In this document: positions 1 to 8,211 of the stretch, piece after piece
Position numbering within the stretch: position 1 is the stretch's first letter
How the letters are laid out: each line of letters opens with the position of its first letter
NCBI RefSeq assembly: GCF_000469665.2
Contig: NZ_AWTR02000065.1
Span: 1-34,643, forward strand
Direction of reading: 5' to 3'
Length of the DNA stretch: 34,643 bases
Source of the DNA: Holospora obtusa F1
GTDB taxonomy: Bacteria > Pseudomonadota > Alphaproteobacteria > Holosporales > Holosporaceae
The notes under the pieces: generated by a model
Database searches by the model: none
Seen by the model: only the letters and a program-made list of their open reading frames with translations
Told to the model about the DNA's origin: nothing
Made by a program: the position numbers and the translations under genes

Positions 1-1
1 C

Positions 2-625
2 TTTTGGCTGTCCTGAAAAAAATACAGGTCCCCATTCAAACCTTCCTTGAACAGGAAGATGATTGCAGATGTGCCAAAGCGCCAAATCTACCAAATTAGA
101 AAGGATAGAAGGGCGCATAACTGCCATATCTTTAGCTATGGGGTTGAGTAGCGTCATTTCTTTGAGAGCGTCTTCTTCTAACGTAGAAAACTCTCGAGCC
201 TTACTAGAGCTCATAAAAGACCAAGTAATTGCCTCACCTAAGCCATGATGCACCAGGTAAGCGCATGCATCGCGAATGCGTTGGTGAAGAAGAGAAAATT
301 TAGGAGAGCAAGCAGACAATAGAGGAGGGGTTGAGGGCACCTCTTGATACCAACCACCAAATCTCAAAATTTCTTCAATCAGATCTGGTGTTTCTTCGAT
401 ATCTTTGCGAAACTGCGCTGGAACAACATGCATAATTTCGTCTTCTTTCTCAATTTGAGTGCGAACTCGACACCCTAAACGTACTAAACGTTTACTCATT
501 TCTTCTACTCCTAAATTCGTACACCCTGTGAAATTTTTAAAATAATTTACAGAAAGATGGATTTCAGAAGATTTTTTTGCAACGTAAGGTTTAACTGTGT
601 GAATATTAATTTCTGAAAATCTCAT
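2..625 (-). CDS. pheT: Phenylalanyl-tRNA synthetase beta, C-terminal piece (partial)
   Basis: This is the continuation of PheT in the same frame as the upstream piece (626-1795). It opens with an ATG directly after the TGA that ends that piece, and is cut by the window edge after about 208 codons. The translation starts MRFSEINIHTVK and runs into a B5-like domain (SVNYFKNFTG to RLVRLGCRV, about residues 27-60) and then the start of the synthetase core (LIEEILRFGGWYQEVP, later GLGEAITWSFMSSSKA). PheRS beta pairs with alpha (PheS) to charge tRNA-Phe. No Shine-Dalgarno sequence precedes the ATG, so if it is translated separately it depends on termination-reinitiation from the first piece. It could equally be reached by stop-codon readthrough. 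No further stop occurs before the edge, so it still looks under selection. Confidence 0.85.
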   Translation of the reverse strand, partial: MRFSEINIHTVKPYVAKKSSEIHLSVNYFKNFTGCTNLGVEEMSKRLVRLGCRVRTQIEKEDEIMHVVPAQFRKDIEETPDLIEEILRFGGWYQEVPSTPPLLSACSPKFSLLHQRIRDACAYLVHHGLGEAITWSFMSSSKAREFSTLEEDALKEMTLLNPIAKDMAVMRPSILSNLVDLALWHICNHLPVQGRFEWGPVFFSGQPK

Positions 626-628
626 TCA
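626..628 (-). other. In-frame TGA followed directly by ATG inside pheT
   Basis: On the minus strand the bases read ACA TGA ATG AGA, with both halves of pheT in the same frame on either side. The stop falls at the junction between the B3/B4 and B5 domains, a place where a two-piece protein could still fold. A sequencing error, nonsense mutation, suppressed stop or true gene split would all give this picture. Confidence 0.85.
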
Positions 629-1795
629 TGTTAACGCTTGAATAAGATGATTCTTGACTTCCGCCCCATCTATTCCGCGCTCAAATATTTTTCTTGAATG
701 CGTCATGAGCAAAGCTTTTTGTCCTGTAAGACTTATCGTTTTTGGATCAAATTCTGCCGCTTCAACGCATAACAGCGTACTAGAGGGCTGATACTTTGAA
801 GAATCTCCCCCCAAAATACCGCTTAAGGCCAAAATTCCTCCTTCATCTTTCAATACGATCGAACCACAAGGAATTTGAATAACTTTTGCTGGATCTTCTT
901 TGCAGGAAAGCGCGGTAAAACACGCTGGGTCTTTAAGCTGATCAACGACTAAAGGAGACTTTAGAGTGCTTCCATCAAATACATGAAATGGCGTTCCAAA
1001 ACAATGCGTGTAATACGACAAAGCGTCCACAACATCGTGGCACAAAGATTTTTGAATATTTTTTAGGCGACGTTTAACCCATGCTGGAGCGCAGTACGGA
1101 TTCTTAGAGTGGCGTTGAACCTGAGCCATATGAAACTGATAACATAAATCCGTTTCTACGCGAATTTCATGTACAGGGAGAGTGGTGAATGTTGCTTGAG
1201 AAAGGGGGTGTGGCCAAATAACATCTTTCCAGTGCGCCGCGTTCAAAGCAACTAGCTCTCTTGCTATACCAAAAACACTCATCAAGTCTCCTCGGTTAGG
1301 TGTTACTTCGCAATCGAAAAGCCAATCTTTTGGTAACACACAAGCAAGAGTTTTACCAAGAGCTTCAGAAGAAGAAATTTCTAAAATTCCTTCTTCTTGG
1401 TTTTCAAACACTCCCTCAAGGTTTAATTCTTTTTCAGAACACAGCATTCCTGAGCTTTCTATTCCACGAATAATTGTTGGTGAAAGCGAGTAAGCGTTTC
1501 CTGGAAGACGTTGACCTGAGCGAATTAAAACCACCAGCATTCCCAAACGCACATTAGACGCGCCACACACGACCGTAATAGGCCCTTGCTGTGTGCTGAC
1601 TGTACACAAATTTAGACGCTGAGCGTTGGGATGTGCTTCTATTTTTTCTATCTGAACGATTTCTAAATCTTTTAAATCCGAATACAAGTCGAAAACTTGG
1701 GTCTCAGTTCCACTTTCCGTAAGACGACGAGCCAACCCTTCGGGGGTTTCTCGGGGAATTACAAAATCTTTAAGCCAAGACCAAGTGAACTTCAT
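626..1795 (-). CDS. pheT: Phenylalanyl-tRNA synthetase beta, N-terminal piece ending at in-frame TGA
   Basis: The 389-residue product covers the front of PheT, which is normally about 800 residues. It has the opening MKFTWSWLKDF, the OB-fold tRNA-binding domain (about residues 40-150; LEIVQIEKIEAHPNAQRL, VVCGASNVR) and the B3/B4 region (about 200-370) with IFERGIDGAEV. It stops at TGA (626-628) after LIQALT. Relatives carry a Gly-Gly here (pattern L-x-G-G), so a single GGA to TGA change is the simplest origin. Trp is written TGG throughout this gene, and neighbours use TGA as a true stop, so general recoding of TGA is unlikely. The gene starts at ATG with no obvious Shine-Dalgarno. pheS, the usual upstream partner, is not present; the adjacent DNA is gene-poor. 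Confidence 0.9.
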   Translation of the reverse strand: MKFTWSWLKDFVIPRETPEGLARRLTESGTETQVFDLYSDLKDLEIVQIEKIEAHPNAQRLNLCTVSTQQGPITVVCGASNVRLGMLVVLIRSGQRLPGNAYSLSPTIIRGIESSGMLCSEKELNLEGVFENQEEGILEISSSEALGKTLACVLPKDWLFDCEVTPNRGDLMSVFGIARELVALNAAHWKDVIWPHPLSQATFTTLPVHEIRVETDLCYQFHMAQVQRHSKNPYCAPAWVKRRLKNIQKSLCHDVVDALSYYTHCFGTPFHVFDGSTLKSPLVVDQLKDPACFTALSCKEDPAKVIQIPCGSIVLKDEGGILALSGILGGDSSKYQPSSTLLCVEAAEFDPKTISLTGQKALLMTHSRKIFERGIDGAEVKNHLIQALT

Positions 1796-2685
1796 AATGA
1801 AACGTATGCATTTTACTCTCTAAGTCATTCTAGCAATTTATGTTGCGCAAAACAAGGAACAGTCAAAAAAAATAGATACGTTAAGCGATAAAATTCATGT
1901 AAACCACATATGTACGAGTTGTGAAATAAATTTAAATTAAAGTTCATGCATTAAAGTATAAAAGAAAGTAAAGACTGATATTAGTTTGTCAAAATTGAAA
2001 TCGCCTAAATAGAATATGATCTGAATATTTTTTTAACATACCATGCTTTTGTATACGTAGTCTATAACTTTACTACATTTCCTGAAAATAACGATTCTAG
2101 TATCTGTAATAAGAATGTCAGACGTATGTTTATTGTGCGCTCTTTTTTTACTTTCATTAAAAATCAGCTCTCATTATTTTTTATACGACATTCCTATTCA
2201 TCATTTTTCTCACGGTGATGCTATGCTGGCTGCGCAACTATTTTTTTCAAATTATTTTTTTAAACGGATTCCTTTATTCGATAAATAGGAATAAAGTCAG
2301 TGGTAGCGTATATCATTGATAGAAAAAAGCTGGGGTCAAATCAAAAAAAAATATTTCAGGCAGTGTGTATGCAGATTGGTAATGTTTAGGACATAATGGC
2401 CTTTGTGGAGACGTATATTTGCTTAATTTAACGTTTTTTTTCAAAAACAAGAGAAAAAGGAGCAAACTGCAAAATGTTTAAGCCGTAGTCATGCTGCGCT
2501 TCATTTTTTTAAAAAAGCTTCTAAAATAATCTGTGCATGACTTAAAACTTTGTTTTGAAAAACCGAACATGAGATAGAACACAATGAGAATACGGTGACG
2601 CTTTGATTGTTTTTGTAGGGGGACATTCGTGGTCAAGATCAACGGATTCAAACATTTTTTTAACGTCGGATACAACGAATGTCTC
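1796..2685. other. Gene-poor AT-rich gap
   Basis: About 890 bases between pheT and the rpmJ promoter. pheS would be expected upstream of pheT but no fragment of it was recognised. Apart from one possible 57-codon frame (2115-2288) only short chance frames are seen. A longer minus-strand frame (2478-2852) runs through rpmJ on the opposite strand and resembles nothing known. Confidence 0.6.
2115..2288 (+). CDS. Possible small membrane or exported protein, 57 aa
   Basis: An uninterrupted ATG-to-TAG frame of 57 residues. It has a hydrophobic stretch near the N-terminus (CLLCALFLLSLKISS, about residues 5-19), a His-rich middle (IPIHHFSHGDAM) and a more polar end (KRIPLFDK). No Shine-Dalgarno sequence, promoter or relative is recognised and the start lacks the usual positive charges of a signal peptide. 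It could be a real small protein, a gene remnant, or chance in AT-rich DNA. Confidence 0.25.
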   Translation: MSDVCLLCALFLLSLKISSHYFLYDIPIHHFSHGDAMLAAQLFFSNYFFKRIPLFDK

Positions 2686-2714
2686 TTGTTTTGCCTTTTT
2701 ATTTCTGGTAGAAT
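2686..2714 (+). promoter_or_regulatory. Sigma70-type promoter for rpmJ-rpoZ
   Basis: TTGTTT (2686-2691) and TAGAAT (2709-2714) are separated by 17 bases. This would start transcription near 2721, about 20 bases before the rpmJ ATG. Confidence 0.6.
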
Positions 2715-2742
2715 ATTAGCGGTTTTTTTAAAAAGAGATAAT

Positions 2743-2874
2743 ATGCGAGTAGCTTCTTCTATTGGAAAAAAAAGATATCGTAGCAAAACATGTAAATTGA
2801 TTCGCAGAGGGAAGCGGTTGTACCTGATCGATCCTAAAAATCCTCGCAACAAAGTGCGTCAGGGGAGCAAATAA
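2743..2874 (+). CDS. rpmJ: 50S ribosomal protein L36
   Basis: A 43-residue product (MRVASSIGKKRYR to KVRQGSK) matching bL36 over its whole length, including the basic core KLIRRGKRLYLID and the ending NPRNKVRQG. It is the long-helix form without the four zinc ligands of the Cys-type, as is usual in alphaproteobacteria; only one Cys is present. The ATG at 2743 is chosen over an upstream in-frame extension because L36 begins here, AAGAGA lies just before it, and the predicted transcript begins near 2721. rpoZ follows 2 bases after the stop, so the two are co-transcribed. Confidence 0.93.
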   Translation: MRVASSIGKKRYRSKTCKLIRRGKRLYLIDPKNPRNKVRQGSK

Positions 2875-2876
2875 GT

Positions 2877-3188
2877 ATGACAAAAAGCAATGAACAAGAC
2901 GGTCCTTTTATTGAAAACAGGGCTCTTGTCTCTGCGTGTTTAGAAAACATTTCAGATCCTTTTCTTCTAGTGTTGCTTGCATCTAAGCGAGCTCAGGAGT
3001 TGGCTTACGGAGCTCAAGCAATGGTGTCTCCTGACGGGCATAAAGATTCTGTTGTAGCGCTTCAGGAAATTGCTTTGAAAAAAGTTAATCCTGGCGATTT
3101 AAAAGAAATGTTGATCGAGGGGTTTCGAAACTCTCGGGTGTTTAGTTTTTTTGTTATGTTATCTGCATTAAATTTGACGATCTTTTGA
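2877..3188 (+). CDS. rpoZ: RNA polymerase omega subunit
   Basis: A 103-residue protein with the omega core: FLLVLLASKRAQELAYGA (about residues 28-45), then VVALQEIA and a closing helix LKEMLIEGFRN. Omega sits on the beta-prime C-terminus and helps RNA polymerase assembly. The N-terminus is longer than usual and the sequence after the core (SRVFSFFVMLSALNLTIF) is hydrophobic and not typical of omega, perhaps because an old stop was lost. The start has a good Shine-Dalgarno (AGGGGAG) inside the last codons of rpmJ, which shows translational coupling. The stop is TGA. Confidence 0.85.
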   Translation: MTKSNEQDGPFIENRALVSACLENISDPFLLVLLASKRAQELAYGAQAMVSPDGHKDSVVALQEIALKKVNPGDLKEMLIEGFRNSRVFSFFVMLSALNLTIF

Positions 3189-3253
3189 TAGGTGTGTTGT
3201 CTTTGAGTAAATAATCTTCAGTAAGATGACATAACGCGTATTAGGTAAAAATT

Positions 3254-5953
3254 ATGGATAAATTAAATGCTCAGGCTTTAGAAATTGTTTGCGTTCCTGT
3301 AGAAGAAGAAATTCAACGATCGTACCTTGATTATGCCATGAGCGTTATCGTGGGGCGTGCGCTCCCTGATGTTCGAGATGGCTTAAAGCCAGTACATCGT
3401 CGTATTTTGTATGCTATGGAAGTGTTAGGATTTCGTCATGATCGTCCGCACAGAAAATCTGCAAACGTTGTAGGAGAAGTTGTTGCAAAATACCATCCTC
3501 ACGGAACAGATCCTATTTACGGAGCTTTGGTTCGTATGGCTCAGTGGTTTTCTATGAGAGAAAAGCTCGTAGATGGGCACGGAAATTTTGGATCTATGGA
3601 TGGAGATCGTGCTGCTGCTATGCGTTACACCGAAGCCCGGTTAAGCGCATTGTCTGATTTTATATTGGCGGATTATGATAAAGAAACAGTAGATTTTCAA
3701 CCTAATTATGACGACACTCAAAAAATGCCCGTCGTGTTACCTGCTGCGTTTCCAAATCTTCTTGTCAATGGAGGAAGCGGAATTGCAGTAGGTATGGCTA
3801 CAAATATTCCCTGCCATAATTTATCGGAAGTTTTGGATGCATGTTGTCTGCTATTAGATCAGAAAGATGCTGAGTTAGAACACATCATGAAAGTGTTACC
3901 TGGTCCAGACTTTCCCACAAAGGGCATCATACTAGGAACAAAAGGAATAGAAGAGGCATACCGAACTGGAAAAGGGACATTTTTAATTCGCGGGCAAGCA
4001 CAGGTAGAGCCGTACGGAAAAGATCGGGAGTGCATCTTGATTACCGATGTTCCTTACCAAGTGAACAAAGCTGTTTTAGTCGAGCGCATCGCAGAGTTAG
4101 CGCGAGAAAAAAAAATTGAAGGGATGTCAGAAATTCGAGATGAGTCTGATCGATCAGGTGTTCGAATTGTGATTGAACTCAAGAAAGATGCTGTGGCTCA
4201 GGTCATATTAAATCAGCTTTATGTGTTAACCGATTTACAAATTTCTTTTTCGGTCAACATGCTGGCGCTTCATCGCGGGTACCCAGTCCAGCTTTCTTTA
4301 ATGGAAGTGTTAAAGGCTTTTTTGGAATTTCGAAAAACAGTTGTTGTACGCAGAACTCAATACTATCTACGCAAAGATAGGGAGGCTATTCGAAATTTAA
4401 TTGGGATTTATATAGCGATTTCTCATATTGATGAGGTCGTAGAATTAATTAAATCTTCTAAAGATCGAGATGAAGCTCTTAGAGCATTAATTGCAAAAGT
4501 GTGGCAGATAGACAGCATGATTTATCAGTACTTAGCGTTGCTGGAAGACCAGAATGTGAATATGCAAGATTTGTCACAATATCATTTATCTCAAGAACAA
4601 GCTTCTGCGATTTTATCATTAAGACTTCATAGACTGACTGGAATGGAAAAGCAAGAACTTTCTAATCAGTTAGAAAAATTAAAAATAAATATTCAGTATT
4701 ATTTAGAGCTTTTAAGGGATGATCTTAAAATTGATGCGTTGATGAAGGAAGAATTTTTGCATATTAAGCAAAAATTTGGTTCTCCACGTCTTACAGAATT
4801 GCAGAAAGAGTATTTTCAACAGTCTCCAGAGGATTTGGTTGCGTGTGAGGATATGGTTGTAACGGTCAGTGTAAATGGATACATTAAGCGCGTACCTCTA
4901 GATGCTTACCGAAGTCAAAAACGGGGAGGTCGTGGAAAAAATGCAATGGATGTTAGAGAAGAAGATGCGGTCTGTCAGATTTTTGTTGCCGATACGCATC
5001 GACCTTTACTATTTTTTACTTCGAAAGGCATTGCCTATCAAATGAAGGTCTACGAACTTCCTTTAGGAACGACGTCTTCTCGTGGAAAACCTCTGATCGC
5101 ATTTTTTCCTTTAGAACGAGATATCGAGAAAATCGCTACTATTCTTCCGCTACCTAAAGAAAATATTCCTCCTTTTATTGTTTTTTCGACTTCTCAGGGG
5201 AATGTTAGGAAAAATGCGGTTTCAGATTTTTTTACTATTCGGGCGAACGGAAAAATTGCTATGAAATTGGACGATGGAGAGCAACTCATTCGTGTTGTAT
5301 TGGCGGATGATAATCAAGATATTTTACTTTCCACGCACCAAGGAAAAAGTTTAAGATTTTCTGTGCAAGAGTTGCGTCAATTTAATAGTCGAAATTCCAC
5401 TGGAGTTAGAGGAATCTTACTAAAACCAAAAGATTACGTCGTTTCCATGACGTTATTAATGCATACACTTTGGAGCGCCCAAGAAATTGAAGCGTACATG
5501 AACAGAAAAGACGAGCAATTTTTAGATGCGTCATTGCCTCTTAATCAAAATACTATTGTGTATTCTGATGACGATGAAGCTCTCAAAGCCCGATTTAAAG
5601 AAATGGAAGAGAAAGAAGAGTTCGTTTTATGTGTAACTATGAAGGGAGTTGGTAAGCGTACATCATCTTATGAATATCGTAGAGCGCATAGAGGGGGACA
5701 AGGAGTTGCAACGATGGAGATTACGTCTCGAACTGGTGCAGTAATTCAGGCAATGCCTGTGAAAGATCAGGATCAAATCTTGATGTTGACGAGTTTAGGT
5801 CAATTATTGCGTTGCCCTGTCAAAGATATTCGTATTTCAGGAAGAAGAACTCAAGGTGTTCGCGTATTTCGTTTAGATAAAGGAGAGACCGTGGTTTCTG
5901 TAGCAGTGGTTTCATCAGAAACTATTGATACTTCAGAGGAATTAGCAGAATAA
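3254..5953 (+). CDS. gyrA: DNA gyrase subunit A
   Basis: An 899-residue GyrA, the DNA-breaking subunit of gyrase, which introduces negative supercoils with GyrB. Visible: the N-terminal motif RALPDVRDGLKPVHRRILYAM, the catalytic Tyr at residue 125 (AAMRYTE), VNGGSGIAVGMATNIP, and a C-terminal beta-pinwheel whose first blade carries the GyrA box as QKRGGRGK (about residue 556), which separates it from ParC. The quinolone region is unusual: HPHGTDPIYG, so the positions equal to E. coli Ser83 and Asp87 are Asp86 and Gly90. The pinwheel also has an acidic insertion (about 770-790). A Shine-Dalgarno (AGGT) lies 7 bases before ATG. It follows rpoZ by 65 bases. Confidence 0.96.
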   Translation: MDKLNAQALEIVCVPVEEEIQRSYLDYAMSVIVGRALPDVRDGLKPVHRRILYAMEVLGFRHDRPHRKSANVVGEVVAKYHPHGTDPIYGALVRMAQWFSMREKLVDGHGNFGSMDGDRAAAMRYTEARLSALSDFILADYDKETVDFQPNYDDTQKMPVVLPAAFPNLLVNGGSGIAVGMATNIPCHNLSEVLDACCLLLDQKDAELEHIMKVLPGPDFPTKGIILGTKGIEEAYRTGKGTFLIRGQAQVEPYGKDRECILITDVPYQVNKAVLVERIAELAREKKIEGMSEIRDESDRSGVRIVIELKKDAVAQVILNQLYVLTDLQISFSVNMLALHRGYPVQLSLMEVLKAFLEFRKTVVVRRTQYYLRKDREAIRNLIGIYIAISHIDEVVELIKSSKDRDEALRALIAKVWQIDSMIYQYLALLEDQNVNMQDLSQYHLSQEQASAILSLRLHRLTGMEKQELSNQLEKLKINIQYYLELLRDDLKIDALMKEEFLHIKQKFGSPRLTELQKEYFQQSPEDLVACEDMVVTVSVNGYIKRVPLDAYRSQKRGGRGKNAMDVREEDAVCQIFVADTHRPLLFFTSKGIAYQMKVYELPLGTTSSRGKPLIAFFPLERDIEKIATILPLPKENIPPFIVFSTSQGNVRKNAVSDFFTIRANGKIAMKLDDGEQLIRVVLADDNQDILLSTHQGKSLRFSVQELRQFNSRNSTGVRGILLKPKDYVVSMTLLMHTLWSAQEIEAYMNRKDEQFLDASLPLNQNTIVYSDDDEALKARFKEMEEKEEFVLCVTMKGVGKRTSSYEYRRAHRGGQGVATMEITSRTGAVIQAMPVKDQDQILMLTSLGQLLRCPVKDIRISGRRTQGVRVFRLDKGETVVSVAVVSSETIDTSEELAE

Positions 5954-6426
5954 ACAAAAAAAGTGTAGCTCAAAGCGATATCAAATGAATAGTTCGTGTG
6001 TTTTGAAAAAAGTCTAAATGCTGCTTCTTTTATTTGCTTAAGTTTTCTTGTGTTCCTTTGTGTTTAGTGAGGATCAGGCCTTGGGTGAATTGAAAAACGG
6101 TACAGCAGTGTATATCCCGAAATTACACATGTTTCGGGAGTTATGAAAACGCAAACTTTGTCACCTTCCTGCTGCTTGAGAAAAGTTATTGGGGGTGAAT
6201 TAGATGCAATTTTTTTTGTTATACTGAAAGAAAAATGATAGAAATAAGTTATGTTTTGGTATATTTTTAGTTTTGATCAACATATATTAAAATATGCTTC
6301 TGATCTAAAACTTGGTAAAAGTTAAAAAAATACGTACTTACGTTTAGAGACTTTTATTTAATGAGATGTACAAACATTCTATCTAATGAATTTTTTATTA
6401 CTTACTGAATGCACAAATTTTTTTCA
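5954..6426. other. Intergenic gap with two overlapping mini-frames and a repeated motif
   Basis: No recognisable gene. Two short coding-like frames overlap by ATGA: 6048-6146 (TTG start, 32 codons, containing ALGELKNGTAVYIPKLHM) and 6143-6238 (MKTQTLSPSCCLRKVIGGEL onward, 31 codons). They may be the remains of one gene. The pairing CCCGAAA (6116-6122) with TTTCGGG (6132-6138) is inside the first. Bases 6198-6235 are similar to 22383-22418. Confidence 0.4.
6198..6235. repeat. Dispersed intergenic repeat, copy A
   Basis: A 38-base AT-rich segment beginning AATTAGATG, with GTTATA in the middle and ending GAAAGAAAAA. A similar 36-base segment occurs at 22383-22418 in another intergenic gap; by eye they differ at four positions plus a 2-base length change in a T run. 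Confidence 0.45.
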
Positions 6427-8136
6427 CTATTTTTTATATGTAGTTTTAATTTTTTTTTGTGTGCCTTGGGTCAACGCTGTGCATAAAATTTTTGTATTAT
6501 ATTTCATGATGCTGACATAACTTTCTCCAAACGGCAAATCGTCAATACATAAAGGATCTGCTAATTTGACTTTTAAGTCCTGAGCTAATTGGCGAGCTCC
6601 CTCGTAATTATGACTGTGTTCTGGAAAAATTGCGCAAATATTAAGTTTTTTTAGCCCCATTAAACATTTTCCTTGTGCTTCTCTAGATTCAGAAAGCGCG
6701 TATAATTTTACACCGTAACGATTTTGATAATGCGGCATAGAGTTGTGAAATACTAGTCCTGAAGCTGTTTTACGTTTTTCCCATTGTGTTGCAATCCAGG
6801 TGTCTAATTTATTAAGAGTGTTGATGTATGCGCAGGCATAATGTTTAGTTGTGTCCTCTGGATACAGTTCAAAAACTGTTTTAGAAATGATTTTAACGTA
6901 CTGAATAACGTAATAAGGATCGTGCCAAACATGGCCATCAGAAAATAGCTCATCGTAAAAGTTTTTTCTTGATTTATCAAATTTTTTTTTAGGAGTAATT
7001 TTTTCTGAAAGAATTAAAATTTTTGCGTTAGTTTTTAATGATTTTAAGATCGGTAACCATTGTATATCAATTCCTTTACCATGAAGAATAATTAAACTTG
7101 CATTAGAGATGTTTTTGATTGCCCTTGCATTACAAGGAAAATGGTGTAAATGAGTATGATTTTTTTGGGTGTTTCCTGATATGACCTCAATTTTATAATT
7201 TTTGGGTAATAATTTTTCTGTAATATGCTTTAATAGAAAAGAGGAAGTAATAATATAAGGTCGCTGTATTTGTGCATAACAAGAAAAAGAACACACAAGT
7301 AACAAACGCCATAGATAAGGAAGCTTTATTCTGCTATAAATTAATGCGCTTGCGTATCCTGCGCCTAAAATAATTAACAATGTGGGTCCATACGGCAGAT
7401 CTTTATAACAGGATAAAAATAGCGAAAATAAGGTTGCGCATAAATTCCAAAGTGCAGATTTCCAAAAAATGTGTTTAAGGTGCGTTCCGGAAACATAAAA
7501 GCTCAAAAAGGGCAAAACAGTCAATCCTAAAATAACCAAAGATCCCATACCTTGAAACTGAACGGCGACATTTAATACAAATAATGCGAGCCATCCTTTA
7601 TAAATCCAGCGCATTTTTGGGTAAGCTCGATAGGAAAATTCTGCATCAAAGCTATGCGCTTTTAAATCATTCCAAAAATAATGGCAAAAGAGCGCGGATC
7701 CCACTGTGCATCCAGTCAAGACGTACACATAACTTTCTGGTACAATAAATATGGAGCCAAAAAATGCGTGCATTAAATCATCACTACCTCCAAAAAACAT
7801 GCTGATTGCAATAGCTAATAAGTAAATTCCTGCTATACTGCTATTCATATCTAAGGCTTTATGACGTGATGTCCATAACGTAATTGCTGTTAAAAAAATT
7901 CCTGATACTGCCCCCATAAGGCTTATCGTCCACCAAGGACCGTTTATTTTCATTCCCAGTGTAATGCCTGGTAACATTCCGTGAGAAAGTGCGTCTCCTA
8001 AAAAAGCTGTTCTCCCAGACATTAAAACAGATCCCATAAGAGCGCATAAAATAGATGATAACAAACACAAAATAATTGCGCGTTGCAAAAAAGGATGACA
8101 CAGTACAGGTGCTATAAAAGAAAAAAAAAGAGACAT
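6427..8136 (-). CDS. Metal ABC transporter: fused ABC-3 permease and ZnuA-like binding protein
   Basis: About 569 residues and two proteins in one. Residues 1 to about 270 form an ABC-3 family (ZnuB/MntB) permease with many membrane helices and the family motif DALSHGMLPGI. A last hydrophobic segment (LWRLLLVCSFSCYA, about 275-290) leads into a ZnuA-type solute-binding domain (about 292-560), placing it in the periplasm. The binding domain keeps candidate metal ligands: a His cluster (HTHLHHFP), HVWHDP, FHNSMPHY and ADPLCIDD. These fit Zn2+, Mn2+ or Fe2+; which one cannot be told. Free binding proteins are the norm. No ATPase (ZnuC) gene is in the window, so it must be elsewhere. ATG at 8136 is preferred over a TTG at 8142 because AAAGG lies 7 bases upstream. 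sfsA lies 75 bases upstream on the same strand. Confidence 0.88.
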   Translation of the reverse strand: MSLFFSFIAPVLCHPFLQRAIILCLLSSILCALMGSVLMSGRTAFLGDALSHGMLPGITLGMKINGPWWTISLMGAVSGIFLTAITLWTSRHKALDMNSSIAGIYLLAIAISMFFGGSDDLMHAFFGSIFIVPESYVYVLTGCTVGSALFCHYFWNDLKAHSFDAEFSYRAYPKMRWIYKGWLALFVLNVAVQFQGMGSLVILGLTVLPFLSFYVSGTHLKHIFWKSALWNLCATLFSLFLSCYKDLPYGPTLLIILGAGYASALIYSRIKLPYLWRLLLVCSFSCYAQIQRPYIITSSFLLKHITEKLLPKNYKIEVISGNTQKNHTHLHHFPCNARAIKNISNASLIILHGKGIDIQWLPILKSLKTNAKILILSEKITPKKKFDKSRKNFYDELFSDGHVWHDPYYVIQYVKIISKTVFELYPEDTTKHYACAYINTLNKLDTWIATQWEKRKTASGLVFHNSMPHYQNRYGVKLYALSESREAQGKCLMGLKKLNICAIFPEHSHNYEGARQLAQDLKVKLADPLCIDDLPFGESYVSIMKYNTKILCTALTQGTQKKIKTTYKK

Positions 8137-8211
8137 AAACAAACCTTTGGTTAAATGATTATCTGAAGTTAGTTTTAAAAGTTATTTTATCAAGCTCAAT
8201 GCATTAAGTAA

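Noticed and set aside
63-248. Plus-strand frame of 61 codons
   Set aside because: Lies opposite the C-terminal piece of pheT, which has clear family motifs; no own signals.
626-628. TGA reassigned to Trp in this organism
   Set aside because: TGG is used for Trp throughout and TGA ends rpoZ, rplT and the photolyase. The expected residue at this point in pheT is Gly, not Trp. The TGA at a Trp place in the IS5 remnant is next to TAG and TAA stops, so decay explains it.
2478-2852. Minus-strand frame of 124 codons
   Set aside because: Runs across rpmJ on the opposite strand, is rich in Lys/Arg/Phe as AT-rich chance frames are, and resembles nothing.
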